NCBI GenBank assembly: GCA_041484525.1
Contig: JBGPHT010000030.1
Location: 1 to 60,098, forward strand
Direction of reading: 5' to 3'
Source: JBGPHT01 sp041484525
GTDB lineage: Bacteria; Acidobacteriota; Terriglobia; Bryobacterales; Bryobacteraceae
DNA length: 60,098 bases
This document shows positions 25,538-36,143 of the stretch, one piece after another. The number at the start of each line of letters is the position of its first letter. Position 1 is the first letter of the stretch. Under the pieces are notes generated by a model. That model was not told where the DNA came from. It saw only the letters and a program-made list of their open reading frames with translations, and searched no databases. A program made the translations under genes and the position numbers.

Positions 25538-26248
25538 ATGCGAATCATCTTACTCACCGCGATTAGTGTATCCCTGCTGGCAGCCAGTGCCGAAGCTTCC
25601 GTACTCACTTTCGGCGACCAGGACTGCCTGGGGTTCGGTTGTTACGGAGCGACCGACCCGACCAGCGGGGCGGCGCTGCAAGGTTTGAGCCCAAATGCGG
25701 TGACCACCGCCGCCAATGTTTTTGGCCACAGCTTCCCGTTCTCTCCCAGTGCCGGCGATTTCCCCGGAACCGACCAGATCTACGTCGGTAGCGTCCCGAC
25801 CGGTGTCCACGACGGGTACTCGGGCGTACCTGTCCGCATCAACGGCCCCCAAACGTTGATCCTGGATTACTCGAGCCTGGTATCGGGCGGCGCCATCGCC
25901 ACGCTGACGCTGGGAATCGCCGCGGATGATTTCCAGTTTCCGGCCTTCGGGCAACCGTTCGTTGCAACCGTGAATGGCGTGGTCAACATCGCCCTCACGA
26001 ACCTGTTAAACGGCCTAAACCAGGGTGGACCGCTCGTCCAATTCGTCAGCATCGGACTGAACCCCGCCATCGACACACCGGCCCACACGTTGACGCTTTC
26101 CCTCGATCAGGGCGGCGACGGTGGCGACGGTTGGGCGATCGATTACCTTACTGTCGGCGTAACCACCAGCGCTGCCGCCCCCGAACCCGCGACGTCGGCT
26201 CTTTTCCTCGCGGGCATCGCCGGTCTGGTCTTGCGCCGCCGCAGGTGA
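25538..26248 (+). CDS. PEP-CTERM-anchored secreted protein
   Basis: This 236-residue protein has signal peptide MRIILLTAISVSLLAASAEA and a C-terminal sorting tail (APEPATSALFLAGIAGLVLR with a final RRR). The mature region is beta-rich with no recognised enzymatic motif; it has a Cys pair near residues 30-40 and a glycine-aspartate turn region (QGGDGGDGW). The ATG at 25538 has GAGGG a few bases upstream. A TATACT box lies at about 25515. Function is unknown; by analogy it should be a surface or exopolysaccharide-associated protein like its neighbour. Confidence 0.75.
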   Translation: MRIILLTAISVSLLAASAEASVLTFGDQDCLGFGCYGATDPTSGAALQGLSPNAVTTAANVFGHSFPFSPSAGDFPGTDQIYVGSVPTGVHDGYSGVPVRINGPQTLILDYSSLVSGGAIATLTLGIAADDFQFPAFGQPFVATVNGVVNIALTNLLNGLNQGGPLVQFVSIGLNPAIDTPAHTLTLSLDQGGDGGDGWAIDYLTVGVTTSAAAPEPATSALFLAGIAGLVLRRRR

Positions 26249-26396
26249 AGGATGGGCCTTCGGCAGTGACCGTGGCGGGTCGCGAATCCTGTATTTCCAA
26301 ACGGCCGCCCCCAGCCGGATCCACGAGTGGCAGACCGCTTTCGCCAATTCAACCCCTTTCCGCACCCATTCATCCCCCCTCCGCAGCCGTTAAATG

Positions 26397-26432
26397 GCTA
26401 ATCTTGACTAAGAAGTACAGATTAGCTAACCT
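26397..26432 (+). promoter_or_regulatory. suf operon promoter with overlapping dyad
   Basis: TTGACT (26404-26409) is followed after 17 bp by TAACCT (26427-26432), a plausible sigma-70 promoter. A perfect 7-bp inverted repeat, GCTAATC (26397-26403) and GATTAGC (26420-26426), brackets the -35 box and spacer. This is where an Rrf2/SufR-type repressor could bind. The sufB start lies about 34 bp downstream of the -10 box with AGGAG upstream. Confidence 0.6.
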
Positions 26433-26465
26433 AGTCTTAGCCCAACAGCTTAGGAGCAAACCCCG

Positions 26466-27914
<1,449 letters not shown>

Positions 27915-27920
27915 CGATTA

Positions 27921-28697
27921 ATGGCACTACTTGAAATCAAAGATCTGCACGCCACTGTTGGCGATCGTGAAATTCTGAAGGGCATCTCGCTCACCGTGAA
28001 CTCGGGCGAAGTGCATGCCATCATGGGCCCGAACGGCTCCGGCAAGAGCACGCTGGCAGGCGTGCTCGCGGGGCGCGAGTTGTATACGGTCACGAGCGGC
28101 CAGGTACGTTACAACGGCAAGGACCTGCTCGAAATGGCCCCCGAAGACCGCGCTCGTGAAGGCGTGTTCCTGGCCTTCCAGTATCCGGTCGAGATCCCCG
28201 GCGTCAGCAACATGTACTTCCTGAAGGCGGCGTTGAACCAGATCCGCAGGCATCAGGACCTGCCGGAACTCGACGCCCTCGACTTCCTGAATATGGTTCG
28301 GGAAAAGATGAAGCTGATGGACATGGACCAGGCGCTGCTGAACCGCCCCGTCAATACCGGTTTCTCGGGCGGCGAAAAGAAGCGGAACGAGATTTTCCAG
28401 ATGGCGGTGCTGGAACCGCGCCTGGCGATTCTGGACGAGACGGATTCCGGGCTCGACATCGACGCCTTGAAGCTGGTGGCGCACGGCGTGAACTCGCTGC
28501 GCAACGCGGAGCGGTCGATGATCGTGGTGACGCACTATCAGCGCCTGTTGAACTACATCGTGCCGGATTACGTGCACGTGTTGTCGGACGGGCAGATTGT
28601 GAAATCGGGCGGCAAGGAACTGGCCCTGCAGTTGGAAGAGAGCGGGTACGCCGGCCTCGGCATCGCGGACGAAGAGGAGGCGGTAGGCAAGACATGA
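27921..28697 (+). CDS. sufC: Fe-S cluster assembly ATPase SufC
   Basis: SufC is the ABC-type ATPase that drives conformational change in SufB-SufD. The 258-residue protein has Walker A GPNGSGKSTL, the signature FSGGEKKRNEI, Walker B LAILDETDSGLD (the atypical SufC D-loop) and H-loop VVTHYQR. The ATG at 27921 follows sufB closely, and its end overlaps sufD by 4 bp (ATGA). Confidence 0.97.
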   Translation: MALLEIKDLHATVGDREILKGISLTVNSGEVHAIMGPNGSGKSTLAGVLAGRELYTVTSGQVRYNGKDLLEMAPEDRAREGVFLAFQYPVEIPGVSNMYFLKAALNQIRRHQDLPELDALDFLNMVREKMKLMDMDQALLNRPVNTGFSGGEKKRNEIFQMAVLEPRLAILDETDSGLDIDALKLVAHGVNSLRNAERSMIVVTHYQRLLNYIVPDYVHVLSDGQIVKSGGKELALQLEESGYAGLGIADEEEAVGKT

Positions 28698-29881
28698 GCA
28701 CGGCTCTGGGACAACAGACCGGCGAGTGGCTGGCACAGTTCACCAAGCAGCCGTCCACGACGGCGTGGGTTCAAGAACTGCGCGACCGTGGGTTCCAGCG
28801 CTTCGCCGAGGTAGGCTTTCCGAATACGCACGACGAAGAGTGGCGCTTCACCAACGTGGCCCCGATCGCTCGCACTACGTTTGCGCCGGTGGCCGCGGCG
28901 GCGGAGCCGATGGGCGAATTGCCGAAGGGCGCTCGCCTGGCTACGCTCGATGAGGCGCGACGCCACTTGGCCGCCCACGCATTGCTCGAAGCCAATCCCT
29001 TCGTGGCACTCAATACGGCTTTCCTGGGCGACATCACGGTGATCGTGGTGGAGCGCGGAGCGGTGGTCGAACAGCCGATCCAACTGACTTATCGCACCGA
29101 AGCCGGCTCCGTAATCGTGGCGAAGCATCCGCGTACCCTGATCGTAATCGGGGCGGACGCGCATTGTGCGATCGTCGAGACCTACACCGGCTCGGGGCAC
29201 TACTTCACCAACGCGGTGACCGAAATCGTGGCGGGCGATGCGGCAGTGGTCGATCACTATAAGGTGCAGCTCGAGTCGCTGGAGGCGTGGCACATCTCGA
29301 CGCTTCAGGCTACTCTCGGCCGCAGCACCAGCTTTTCCACGCATTCCATTTCGATCGGCGGCGCGCTGGTGCGCAACGACGTCAACGCCACGCTCGCTGA
29401 GGGCACCGACGCCACGCTCAACGGCCTCTACCTGGTCAACGGGACGCAGCACGTCGACAATCACACCATCATCGACCACGCCAAGCCGCACGCCACCAGC
29501 CACGAACTGTACAAGGGCATCCTCGACGACAAGGCCGCGGCGGTTTTCAACGGCCGCATCATCGTGCGCAAGGACGCGCAGAAGACCGATTCCAAGCAGA
29601 CCAACAAGAACCTGGTTCTCTCGGATGAGGCGACGATCGATACGAAACCCGAATTGCAGATCCACGCCGATGACGTTCGATGCACGCATGGCGCCACCAT
29701 CGGGCAGTTGGATGACGAATCGATGTTTTACCTGCAATCGCGCGGTATCGGCAAAAGACAGGCGCGCGACCTGCTGACCTACGCGTTTGCGCAGGACATC
29801 GTGGATCGCATCAAAGTCGCGTCCCTCAAGGACTCGCTGGAACGAATCCTATTCGAGAAATTCCATGAACACGGTAAGTAG
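28694..29881 (+). CDS. sufD: Fe-S cluster assembly protein SufD
   Basis: SufD is the SufB paralogue completing the SufBC2D complex. The 395-residue protein has a variable helical N terminus (FPNTHDEEWRFTNVAP), a beta-helix core and the conserved end SRGIGKRQARDLLTYAFAQD. It overlaps sufC by 4 bp and sufS by 17 bp. The pattern is that of a normal SufD. Confidence 0.95.
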   Translation: MSTALGQQTGEWLAQFTKQPSTTAWVQELRDRGFQRFAEVGFPNTHDEEWRFTNVAPIARTTFAPVAAAAEPMGELPKGARLATLDEARRHLAAHALLEANPFVALNTAFLGDITVIVVERGAVVEQPIQLTYRTEAGSVIVAKHPRTLIVIGADAHCAIVETYTGSGHYFTNAVTEIVAGDAAVVDHYKVQLESLEAWHISTLQATLGRSTSFSTHSISIGGALVRNDVNATLAEGTDATLNGLYLVNGTQHVDNHTIIDHAKPHATSHELYKGILDDKAAAVFNGRIIVRKDAQKTDSKQTNKNLVLSDEATIDTKPELQIHADDVRCTHGATIGQLDDESMFYLQSRGIGKRQARDLLTYAFAQDIVDRIKVASLKDSLERILFEKFHEHGK

Positions 29882-31112
29882 CGCGGTTCAAGCCGGTTTC
29901 GACGTGGAGAGGATCCGGGAGGATTTCCCGGTTCTGAAGCAGTCCATCCATGGCAAGCCGCTGGTCTATCTGGACAGCGCCGCTACGGCGCAGAAACCGA
30001 TCCAGGTGATCGAGGCCATTCGCCATTTCCATGAAGTGGATTGCGCCAATATCCACCGCGGTGTACACGAGCTGAGCCAGCGTTCGACCGCTGCGTACGA
30101 GGAAACGCGCACCAAGGCCCGCCGGTTTATCAACGCCAAGAAAAACGCCGAAGTGATCTTCGTGCGCGGCACTACGGAAGGCATCAACCTCGTCGCCAGC
30201 TCCTGGGGCCGGCACAACGTCAAGGAAGGCGACGAGATTATCATCTCCGCCATCGAGCACCACTCGAACATCGTTCCGTGGCAGATGCTCTGCGAAGAGA
30301 AGAACGCGAAGCTGCGCGTCATTCCGATGAACGACCGCGGCGAACTGATCCTCGAGGAATACGAAAAGCTGCTCGGCCCCCGCACGCGCATGGTAGCCGT
30401 CACGCACGTCTCGAATGCGCTGGGTACGATCGTCCCGGTGCGCCAGATTATCGAAATGGCGCATCGGGCCGGCGCCCTCACGCTCATCGACGGAGCGCAG
30501 GCGGCGCCGCATATGAAGGTGGACGTGCAGGCGCTCGATGCCGACTTCTACACCTTTTCCGGCCACAAGGTTTTCGGTCCGACGGGCATCGGCATCCTCT
30601 ACGGCAAGAGCAAGCTGCTGAACGCCATGCCTCCCTACCAGGGCGGCGGCGACATGATTCGCACGGTCACCTTCGAGAAGACCACGTACAACGATCTGCC
30701 TTACAAGTTCGAGGCCGGCACGCCCAACATCGCTGGCGGCATTGGGCTGGGCGCGGCGCTCGACTACATGAACAAGATCGGGCTCGACAAGATCGCGGCG
30801 TACGAGCACGATCTGCTGGTCTACGGCACGGACGCGCTCTCGCAGATTCCGGGCTTGCGGCTGATCGGCACGGCGCGGGAGAAGGCCGCGGTGCTCTCGT
30901 TCACGATCGAAGGCATTCACCCACACGATATCGGAACGGTGCTCGATCGCCAGGGGATCGCGGTGCGTACGGGCCACCACTGCGCGCAGCCGGTAATGGA
31001 TCTGTTCCACGTCCCGGCGACCACCCGGGCATCGCTCGCGTTCTACAACACGCCGGCCGAATTGGACGCGCTGGCAGCGGGTCTCCGCAAAGTAAAAGAG
31101 GTTTTCTCCTGA
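29865..31112 (+). CDS. sufS: Cysteine desulfurase SufS
   Basis: SufS is a PLP-dependent group II cysteine desulfurase that supplies sulfur as a persulfide. The 415-residue protein shows YLDSAATAQKP near the start, the PLP lysine in FSGHKVFGPTG and the catalytic cysteine in RTGHHCAQP. The ATG at 29865 (MNTVSSAV) is chosen; longer frames read sufD sequence in another frame. Its stop TGA shares one base with the sufU ATG. Confidence 0.96.
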   Translation: MNTVSSAVQAGFDVERIREDFPVLKQSIHGKPLVYLDSAATAQKPIQVIEAIRHFHEVDCANIHRGVHELSQRSTAAYEETRTKARRFINAKKNAEVIFVRGTTEGINLVASSWGRHNVKEGDEIIISAIEHHSNIVPWQMLCEEKNAKLRVIPMNDRGELILEEYEKLLGPRTRMVAVTHVSNALGTIVPVRQIIEMAHRAGALTLIDGAQAAPHMKVDVQALDADFYTFSGHKVFGPTGIGILYGKSKLLNAMPPYQGGGDMIRTVTFEKTTYNDLPYKFEAGTPNIAGGIGLGAALDYMNKIGLDKIAAYEHDLLVYGTDALSQIPGLRLIGTAREKAAVLSFTIEGIHPHDIGTVLDRQGIAVRTGHHCAQPVMDLFHVPATTRASLAFYNTPAELDALAAGLRKVKEVFS

Positions 31113-31549
31113 TGGTTGACGATCTGTATCAGGAAGTCATTCTCGACCACAGCAAGCGTCCGCGAAACTGCCACGAGATGCTGGACGCCAATCGCAAAGC
31201 GGAGGGCTACAATCCTCTGTGCGGCGACAAGCTGAAGCTGTTTCTCAAGATGAATGGCGAGATTGTGGAAGACCTCAGCTTCATCGGCTCGGGCTGCGCC
31301 ATTTCGACCGCTTCCGCCTCGTTGATGACCGAAAGCCTCAAGGGCAAGACGCGCGATGAAGCTACCAAGCTGCTCGACAAATTCCACGATCTGCTCACTA
31401 CCGATGCGCCCATGGGCAAGGACATGGGGAAACTTGTGGTATTCGGCGGCGTGCGTGAATATCCGGCGCGTGTAAAGTGCGCGACGCTTGCCTGGCACAC
31501 CTTGAAAGCGGCGTTGAACAACGCGGAAGAAACGGCGAGTACCGAATGA
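31112..31549 (+). CDS. sufU: SufU-type sulfur transfer / Fe-S assembly protein
   Basis: This 145-residue protein of the SufU/IscU family most likely accepts sulfur from SufS. The metal-ligand residues are present: Cys and Asp in NPLCGDKL, Cys in GSGCAIS and Cys in VKCATLAW. The roughly 18-residue insertion typical of SufU as opposed to IscU fits the length between the second and third cysteines. It starts at the ATG overlapping the sufS stop (TGATG) and overlaps sufT by 4 bp. Confidence 0.93.
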   Translation: MVDDLYQEVILDHSKRPRNCHEMLDANRKAEGYNPLCGDKLKLFLKMNGEIVEDLSFIGSGCAISTASASLMTESLKGKTRDEATKLLDKFHDLLTTDAPMGKDMGKLVVFGGVREYPARVKCATLAWHTLKAALNNAEETASTE

Positions 31550-31881
31550 GCCTGAAGGACGACATCCTCACCGCGCTGAAGAAGGTCTACGACCCGGAGA
31601 TGCCCGTCAACATCTACGAACTGGGCCTCATTTATGCCATCGACCTGAACGACGCGGGCGAGGCCGTCATCCGCATGACTCTCACGGCGCCCAATTGCCC
31701 GGTGGCGGGGACACTTCCCGGCGATGTGGAGCGCGCCGCGCGCGCGGTGCCCGGCGTAAGCAGCGTGAAAGTGGAGCTGACCTTCGATCCCCCATGGACG
31801 AAGGACCGCATGTCGGAGGCCGCCAAACTGGCGCTCGGCATCGAAGACATGATTCCGATCGCGAGGCTGCAAAGAAGATGA
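31546..31881 (+). CDS. sufT: SufT-like DUF59/MIP18 Fe-S protein maturation factor
   Basis: This 111-residue DUF59/MIP18-family protein is involved in Fe-S cluster delivery. Key features are YDPEMPVNIYELGLIY, the cysteine loop TLTAPNCPVAG and the end FDPPWTKDRMSEAAK. The start is the ATG overlapping the sufU stop. Its own stop overlaps the rrf2 start (ATGA). Placement inside the suf operon supports the SufT call over a phenylacetate-pathway PaaD. Confidence 0.88.
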   Translation: MSLKDDILTALKKVYDPEMPVNIYELGLIYAIDLNDAGEAVIRMTLTAPNCPVAGTLPGDVERAARAVPGVSSVKVELTFDPPWTKDRMSEAAKLALGIEDMIPIARLQRR

Positions 31882-32354
31882 AGCTCAGCGCCAACGAAGA
31901 ATACGGTCTCCGCTGCCTGGTGCGCATCGGTTACGCCGGCCACGGCGGCAGCTTGACGATTCCGGAAATCAGCGTGGCCGAAGGCGTGTCGCCGGCTTAT
32001 GCCGCCAAGATCCTCCGCCTGCTCCGCAAAGGCGATTTCGTGACAGCGGCGCGGGGCAAGGAGGGCGGCTACACGCTCGCCCGTCCCGCCGAGGAGATCG
32101 TCATCGGGGACGTGATCGACGTGCTCGGCGGCCGCCTCTTCGAAAGCAGCTTCTGCGACAGCCACGCCGGCCAGGTCGCGATTTGCACACGCTCCGTGGA
32201 TTGCTCCGTCCGCTCGCTGTGGCGCGCGGTGCAGGTGGCGGTCGACCAGGTCCTGAGCAAAGTCACGCTTCGCGATTTGTTACAAAACGAAGAAGAGATG
32301 AACTCCTGGGTGCGCTCGATTCCGGGGCCGAACGGCATCCGGCTCATGCAGTGA
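31878..32354 (+). CDS. Rrf2/IscR-type Fe-S cluster-sensing regulator
   Basis: This 158-residue Rrf2-family winged-helix regulator starts MKLSANEEYGLRCLVRI and has the DNA-reading helix region SPAYAAKILRLLRKGDF. Cysteines at positions 93, 103 and 109 could bind a [2Fe-2S] cluster as in IscR. The spacing differs from the IscR 92/98/104 pattern. As the last gene of the suf operon it is the obvious candidate to bind the dyad at the suf promoter, giving feedback control. Confidence 0.88.
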   Translation: MKLSANEEYGLRCLVRIGYAGHGGSLTIPEISVAEGVSPAYAAKILRLLRKGDFVTAARGKEGGYTLARPAEEIVIGDVIDVLGGRLFESSFCDSHAGQVAICTRSVDCSVRSLWRAVQVAVDQVLSKVTLRDLLQNEEEMNSWVRSIPGPNGIRLMQ

Positions 32355-32370
32355 GCCGGCGCGCCCTTGC

Positions 32371-32412
32371 TATAATGAGGCTAGATGGTTTTTTGTGGCC
32401 CGCAGTTGCGGG
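32371..32412 (+). promoter_or_regulatory. phoH promoter and leader hairpin
   Basis: A perfect TATAAT box lies at 32371-32376; no good -35 box is visible upstream. About 23 bp further is a GC hairpin, CCCGCA/TGCGGG (32399-32412), in the 5' leader of phoH. The hairpin has no U tract and may simply be part of the leader. Confidence 0.5.
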
Positions 32413-32496
32413 TTGTCGATGGTTCGAGTCTTTTCCACCTGAAAGTCCTGTCTCGTCCCGATTTTTCCCAGCGCGGAGGTATCCAGCACCCACTCC

Positions 32497-33516
32497 ATGA
32501 AAGCTAGCGTGCGTATCAATCGCGGCGTCGAAAGCCTGTTCGGAACCCGCGATGAAAACATCCGGCTCATCGAATCCGGCTTGAGTGTCCACACGCAACT
32601 GGTGGACAACAACATCGAAATCGAAGGCGAGCCGCCCAACGTCTCGCGCGCGGAAAACATCCTGGAAGATTACAACACGCTGGTCCGCGAAGGCCACGTT
32701 TTCAGCAACGGCGACCTGAACAGCTACCTGCGCGTGGTCACCGTCGATCCCGAAGTGTCGTTGCGTGCCCTGGTACACAGCGGCAAGCAGCGCAATTTCG
32801 GCAAGAAGATGCTGGCGCCCAAGACCGTGAATCAGCGGCGCTACATCGAGGCCATCGAGCGTAACGACCTGGTCTTCGGCGTGGGCCCGGCCGGTACCGG
32901 CAAGACCTATCTCGCGGTCGCCATGGGCGTCTCGGCGTTGATCAATAAGCAGGTCTCGCGCATTATCCTGACGCGCCCTGCCGTCGAAGCCGGCGAACGG
33001 CTCGGCTTCCTCCCCGGCACGCTGCAAGAGAAGGTCGATCCTTACCTGCGCCCGCTCTACGACGCACTCTACGACATGCTCGAGAGCGAGCGGGTGGAGA
33101 AGTTGCTGGAGAAGAACGTCATCGAAGTGGCGCCCATCGCGTTCATGCGCGGACGCACACTGAATGACAGCTTCATCATCCTCGACGAGGCGCAGAACAG
33201 CACGTCCGAACAGATGAAGATGGTGCTCACGCGCCAGGGCTTCAACTCGAAGATGGTGGTGAACGGCGACATCACGCAGATCGACCTGCCCACCGGCCGC
33301 CGCAGCGGATTGATCGACGCCATCGATGTGCTGAAGGGCGTCGAGGGTATCAGCTTCGTGCAATTCGACGAGCGCGACGTGGTGCGCCATACGCTGGTGC
33401 AGCGCATCGTCAAAGCGTACGAAAAGCACAACGAGACTAACGGCGCGGGTCGCCAGCTCACGCTCAAGCTGTCCGAACCGGACGCCCCGGCCCCAGAGAC
33501 CGCGCCCCGGGCCTGA
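32497..33516 (+). CDS. PhoH-family ATPase (YbeZ)
   Basis: This 339-residue PhoH-like P-loop ATPase has an N-terminal KH-like region (GTRDENIRLIESGL), Walker A GPAGTGKTYL at about residue 131 and Walker B FIILDEAQN. PhoH/YbeZ works with YbeY, encoded 8 bp downstream, in RNA metabolism and ribosome quality control; this neighbour pair is widely conserved. The C-terminal tail is Pro/Ala-rich (DAPAPETAPRA). Confidence 0.93.
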   Translation: MKASVRINRGVESLFGTRDENIRLIESGLSVHTQLVDNNIEIEGEPPNVSRAENILEDYNTLVREGHVFSNGDLNSYLRVVTVDPEVSLRALVHSGKQRNFGKKMLAPKTVNQRRYIEAIERNDLVFGVGPAGTGKTYLAVAMGVSALINKQVSRIILTRPAVEAGERLGFLPGTLQEKVDPYLRPLYDALYDMLESERVEKLLEKNVIEVAPIAFMRGRTLNDSFIILDEAQNSTSEQMKMVLTRQGFNSKMVVNGDITQIDLPTGRRSGLIDAIDVLKGVEGISFVQFDERDVVRHTLVQRIVKAYEKHNETNGAGRQLTLKLSEPDAPAPETAPRA

Positions 33517-33524
33517 GCGCCGCC

Positions 33525-33974
33525 ATGCCATCTTCAGAAGGCAGTAGCGTCACGTTTCGCCGTACTCCAGCGGATGTGCGTCCGCGCGCGGTGGCGCTGT
33601 TTGCGAGGAAATTGGAACGCGAGGTCGCGCGAGGAAGAGCGTTCGATTGTCTGATTACGGGGGACGCGGAAGTGCGGCGGTTGAATCGCGATTTCCGAGG
33701 GGAGGATTATGCGACGGACGTTTTGTCGTTCCCCACGACACTACCGAACTCAGTCCTCGGCGACCTGGCCATTTCCCTTCCCCGTGCCCGCGCCCAGGCG
33801 CGCGACTTTGGACACAACACCGAAACTGAGATCCGCATTCTGATGCTGCACGGCGTCCTCCACCTTCTCGGCCTCGACCACGAGCGCGATAATGGCCACA
33901 TGGCTCGCGCCGAAAAGCGCTGGCGCTCACGCCTGGGCCTGCCCAACGGGCTGATCGAGCGGGTGCAGGCATGA
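33525..33974 (+). CDS. ybeY: Endoribonuclease YbeY, rRNA maturation factor
   Basis: This 149-residue zinc-dependent endoribonuclease acts in 16S rRNA 3' processing and ribosome quality control. The metal motif H-x3-H-x5-H is seen as HGVLHLLGLDH, and upstream lies the YATDVLSFP strand. It overlaps the next gene by 4 bp. The phoH-ybeY-corC-era order is a classic bacterial arrangement. Confidence 0.95.
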   Translation: MPSSEGSSVTFRRTPADVRPRAVALFARKLEREVARGRAFDCLITGDAEVRRLNRDFRGEDYATDVLSFPTTLPNSVLGDLAISLPRARAQARDFGHNTETEIRILMLHGVLHLLGLDHERDNGHMARAEKRWRSRLGLPNGLIERVQA

Positions 33975-35236
33975 TCCTGGCCGTCACGCTCGCCGCCGTC
34001 GTCACGATCCCGCTGCTCGCGATCGTCACTTTCGTGCAGCTTCTCTATCTCGAGAGTTTGCGGCTGCGCAGCCGCGACCTGCCGTCGCTCAAGTTTTTCA
34101 AAGAGACGCTCGCCGAAAAACTCGGCCTCTCCACCGAGGCGGGCGCCGACGCCTTCTCGCTCGTCAAACACACGCTGCTCGTACTCCTCGGCATCTTCTA
34201 CTTCGCCTGGTTCGCCGACAGCCGGCTCTGGACTTGGAACACCTTGTGGCAGTCCGCACTGGCCGTCTGGCTGACCATGATCGCGGTGACGTACGCGCTG
34301 CCGCAACTCCTCTACAGCCGCACTTCCGCACATTGGCTCGGGCCGCTCGTTCCCCTGCTCCGCGCCTTCGCCTGGATCGCGCGCCCGTGGACCGCCCTGC
34401 TCGGGTTTTTCCAATCGCTGATCGATCTGACCGACGGTACCGCCGCCGAAGAAGAGCCGCCCACCTCCGCCGAAAACATCGAGGCGCTGATCTCTGCCGG
34501 CACCGAAGAAGGTCTCATCGAGGAAGAAGACCGCAAGCTCATCCAGTCGGTGGTCGAGTTCGGCGACAAAGTGGTCCGCGAGGTGATGACCCCGCGTCCC
34601 AACATCGTCGGCATCTCAGCCGACGCAACGCTGGAACAACTCCGCCAGATCGTCATCACGGAACAGTACTCGCGCATTCCGGTCTACGAGCAGAACATCG
34701 ACCAGGCGATCGGATTCATCCACGTGCGCGACATGTTCGAACTGGAAGGCCCCGACCGCGAGACCACGACCGTTCGCCAACTGGTCCGCCCGATTATCTT
34801 CGTGCCCGAATCCAAGCCCGTCAACGACCTGATGCGCCAGATGCAGCAGGAGAATACGCACATGGTGATCGTGGTGGACGAGTACGGCAATACCGCCGGG
34901 CTCGCCACCATGGAGGACCTGCTCGAGGTCATCATCGGCGAGATTCGCGACGAGCACGAACCAAGCAGCGACGTGCAGGAAGACGGCCAGGGCGGCTACA
35001 TCGTCTCCGGCAACTTCGACCTGGACCGCATCGCCGACCTCTTCGACTCATTCCACCCCGAGGACGACATCGAATCCACCACCGTCGGTGGGCTGGTCAG
35101 CGAGTGGCTCGGCCGCGTGCCCAAGGCCGGCGAATTCGCGGATCGCGACGGCATCCGCGTCGAGGTGCTGGCCTCGGACGGACAGCGCGTGGAACAGGTC
35201 CGCATCAGCAAGTCCCAAACGGTTGCCCATGAGTAA
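33971..35236 (+). CDS. CBS-domain membrane protein, CorC/HlyC-type
   Basis: This 421-residue protein has N-terminal hydrophobic helices (VTIPLLAIVTFVQLLYL and two more within residues 60-110), a TAEEEPPT linker, the acidic motif EEGLIEEEDRKLIQSV, a pair of CBS domains (MTPRPNIVGISAD; HMVIVVDEYGNTAGLATMED) and a CorC/HlyC C-terminal domain. Such proteins are linked to Mg/Co efflux and are usual neighbours of ybeY and era. It overlaps era by 8 bp. Confidence 0.9.
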   Translation: MILAVTLAAVVTIPLLAIVTFVQLLYLESLRLRSRDLPSLKFFKETLAEKLGLSTEAGADAFSLVKHTLLVLLGIFYFAWFADSRLWTWNTLWQSALAVWLTMIAVTYALPQLLYSRTSAHWLGPLVPLLRAFAWIARPWTALLGFFQSLIDLTDGTAAEEEPPTSAENIEALISAGTEEGLIEEEDRKLIQSVVEFGDKVVREVMTPRPNIVGISADATLEQLRQIVITEQYSRIPVYEQNIDQAIGFIHVRDMFELEGPDRETTTVRQLVRPIIFVPESKPVNDLMRQMQQENTHMVIVVDEYGNTAGLATMEDLLEVIIGEIRDEHEPSSDVQEDGQGGYIVSGNFDLDRIADLFDSFHPEDDIESTTVGGLVSEWLGRVPKAGEFADRDGIRVEVLASDGQRVEQVRISKSQTVAHE

Positions 35237-36143
35237 AAAATTCCGCTCCGGGTTCGTCTCCATTGTAGGGCGGCCGAACGCCGGCAAATCCACGCTGCTG
35301 AACGCGCTGGTCGGCCAGAAGGTCGCCATCGTCGCCGACAAGCCGCAGACTACGCGCACTTCGATTCAGGGCGTCGCGTCCGCGCCCGGGTCGCAGATCG
35401 TCTTTCTCGACACGCCCGGCATTCACCGGGGCGATTCGTCGATCAATAAGCGCATGATGGACGCGGTGCGCGCCGCGCTCGAAGAACGGGACCTGCTGGT
35501 GTTCCTGGCGGATGCCACGCGCAGTCCGAACGAGAAGGACCGCCAGGCCGTCGACCTGGTGCGGAAGATCGGCACGCCCGTGATTCTGGTGCTCAACAAG
35601 ATCGACCTGGTGAAGGAGAAGGCGAAGCTGCTGCCGGCGATCGAGCAATACAAATCGATTTTCGATTTCGCCGAGTATGTTCCCGTTTCCGCGCTGAAGG
35701 GCACGGGAGTGGAGGAACTGCGCAAGACCATCATCGGCCGTCTTCCCGAAGGCCCGGCCTACTTCCCGGAGGATCACGTCACCGACCAGCCGGAGCGGTT
35801 CCTGGCCGCCGAACTGGTGCGCGAGAAAGTGCTGCTGGCGACGCGGCAGGAGGTGCCGCACTCGGTCGCGGTGACGGTGGACAAGTGGGAAGAGACTCCG
35901 CGGCTCACGCGCATCTACGCCACCATCCGGGTGGAACGCCCCGGGCAGAAGGGCATTATCATCGGCGCCAAGGGAGCCACGCTCAAGCAGGTCGGCACGC
36001 AGGCGCGGCAGGAGATGGAACGGCTCTTCGGCGTCAGAATCTATCTCGACCTGCACGTGCGAGTGCAGCCTGGCTGGCGCGAGAAGCCCGCCTTCCTGAA
36101 CGCGCTCGACTGGCGTACAATGGCCGGAGACGATGAAAGTTAA
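35229..36143 (+). CDS. era: GTPase Era
   Basis: Era is an essential GTPase that binds the 3' end of 16S rRNA and helps 30S assembly. The 304-residue protein shows G1 GRPNAGKST, G3 DTPGIH, G4 NKIDLV, and a C-terminal KH domain with GQKGIIIGAKGATLKQVG. The ATG at 35229 (MSKKFRSGFVSIVGR) is the standard start. It overlaps the BON-domain gene by 11 bp. Confidence 0.97.
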   Translation: MSKKFRSGFVSIVGRPNAGKSTLLNALVGQKVAIVADKPQTTRTSIQGVASAPGSQIVFLDTPGIHRGDSSINKRMMDAVRAALEERDLLVFLADATRSPNEKDRQAVDLVRKIGTPVILVLNKIDLVKEKAKLLPAIEQYKSIFDFAEYVPVSALKGTGVEELRKTIIGRLPEGPAYFPEDHVTDQPERFLAAELVREKVLLATRQEVPHSVAVTVDKWEETPRLTRIYATIRVERPGQKGIIIGAKGATLKQVGTQARQEMERLFGVRIYLDLHVRVQPGWREKPAFLNALDWRTMAGDDES

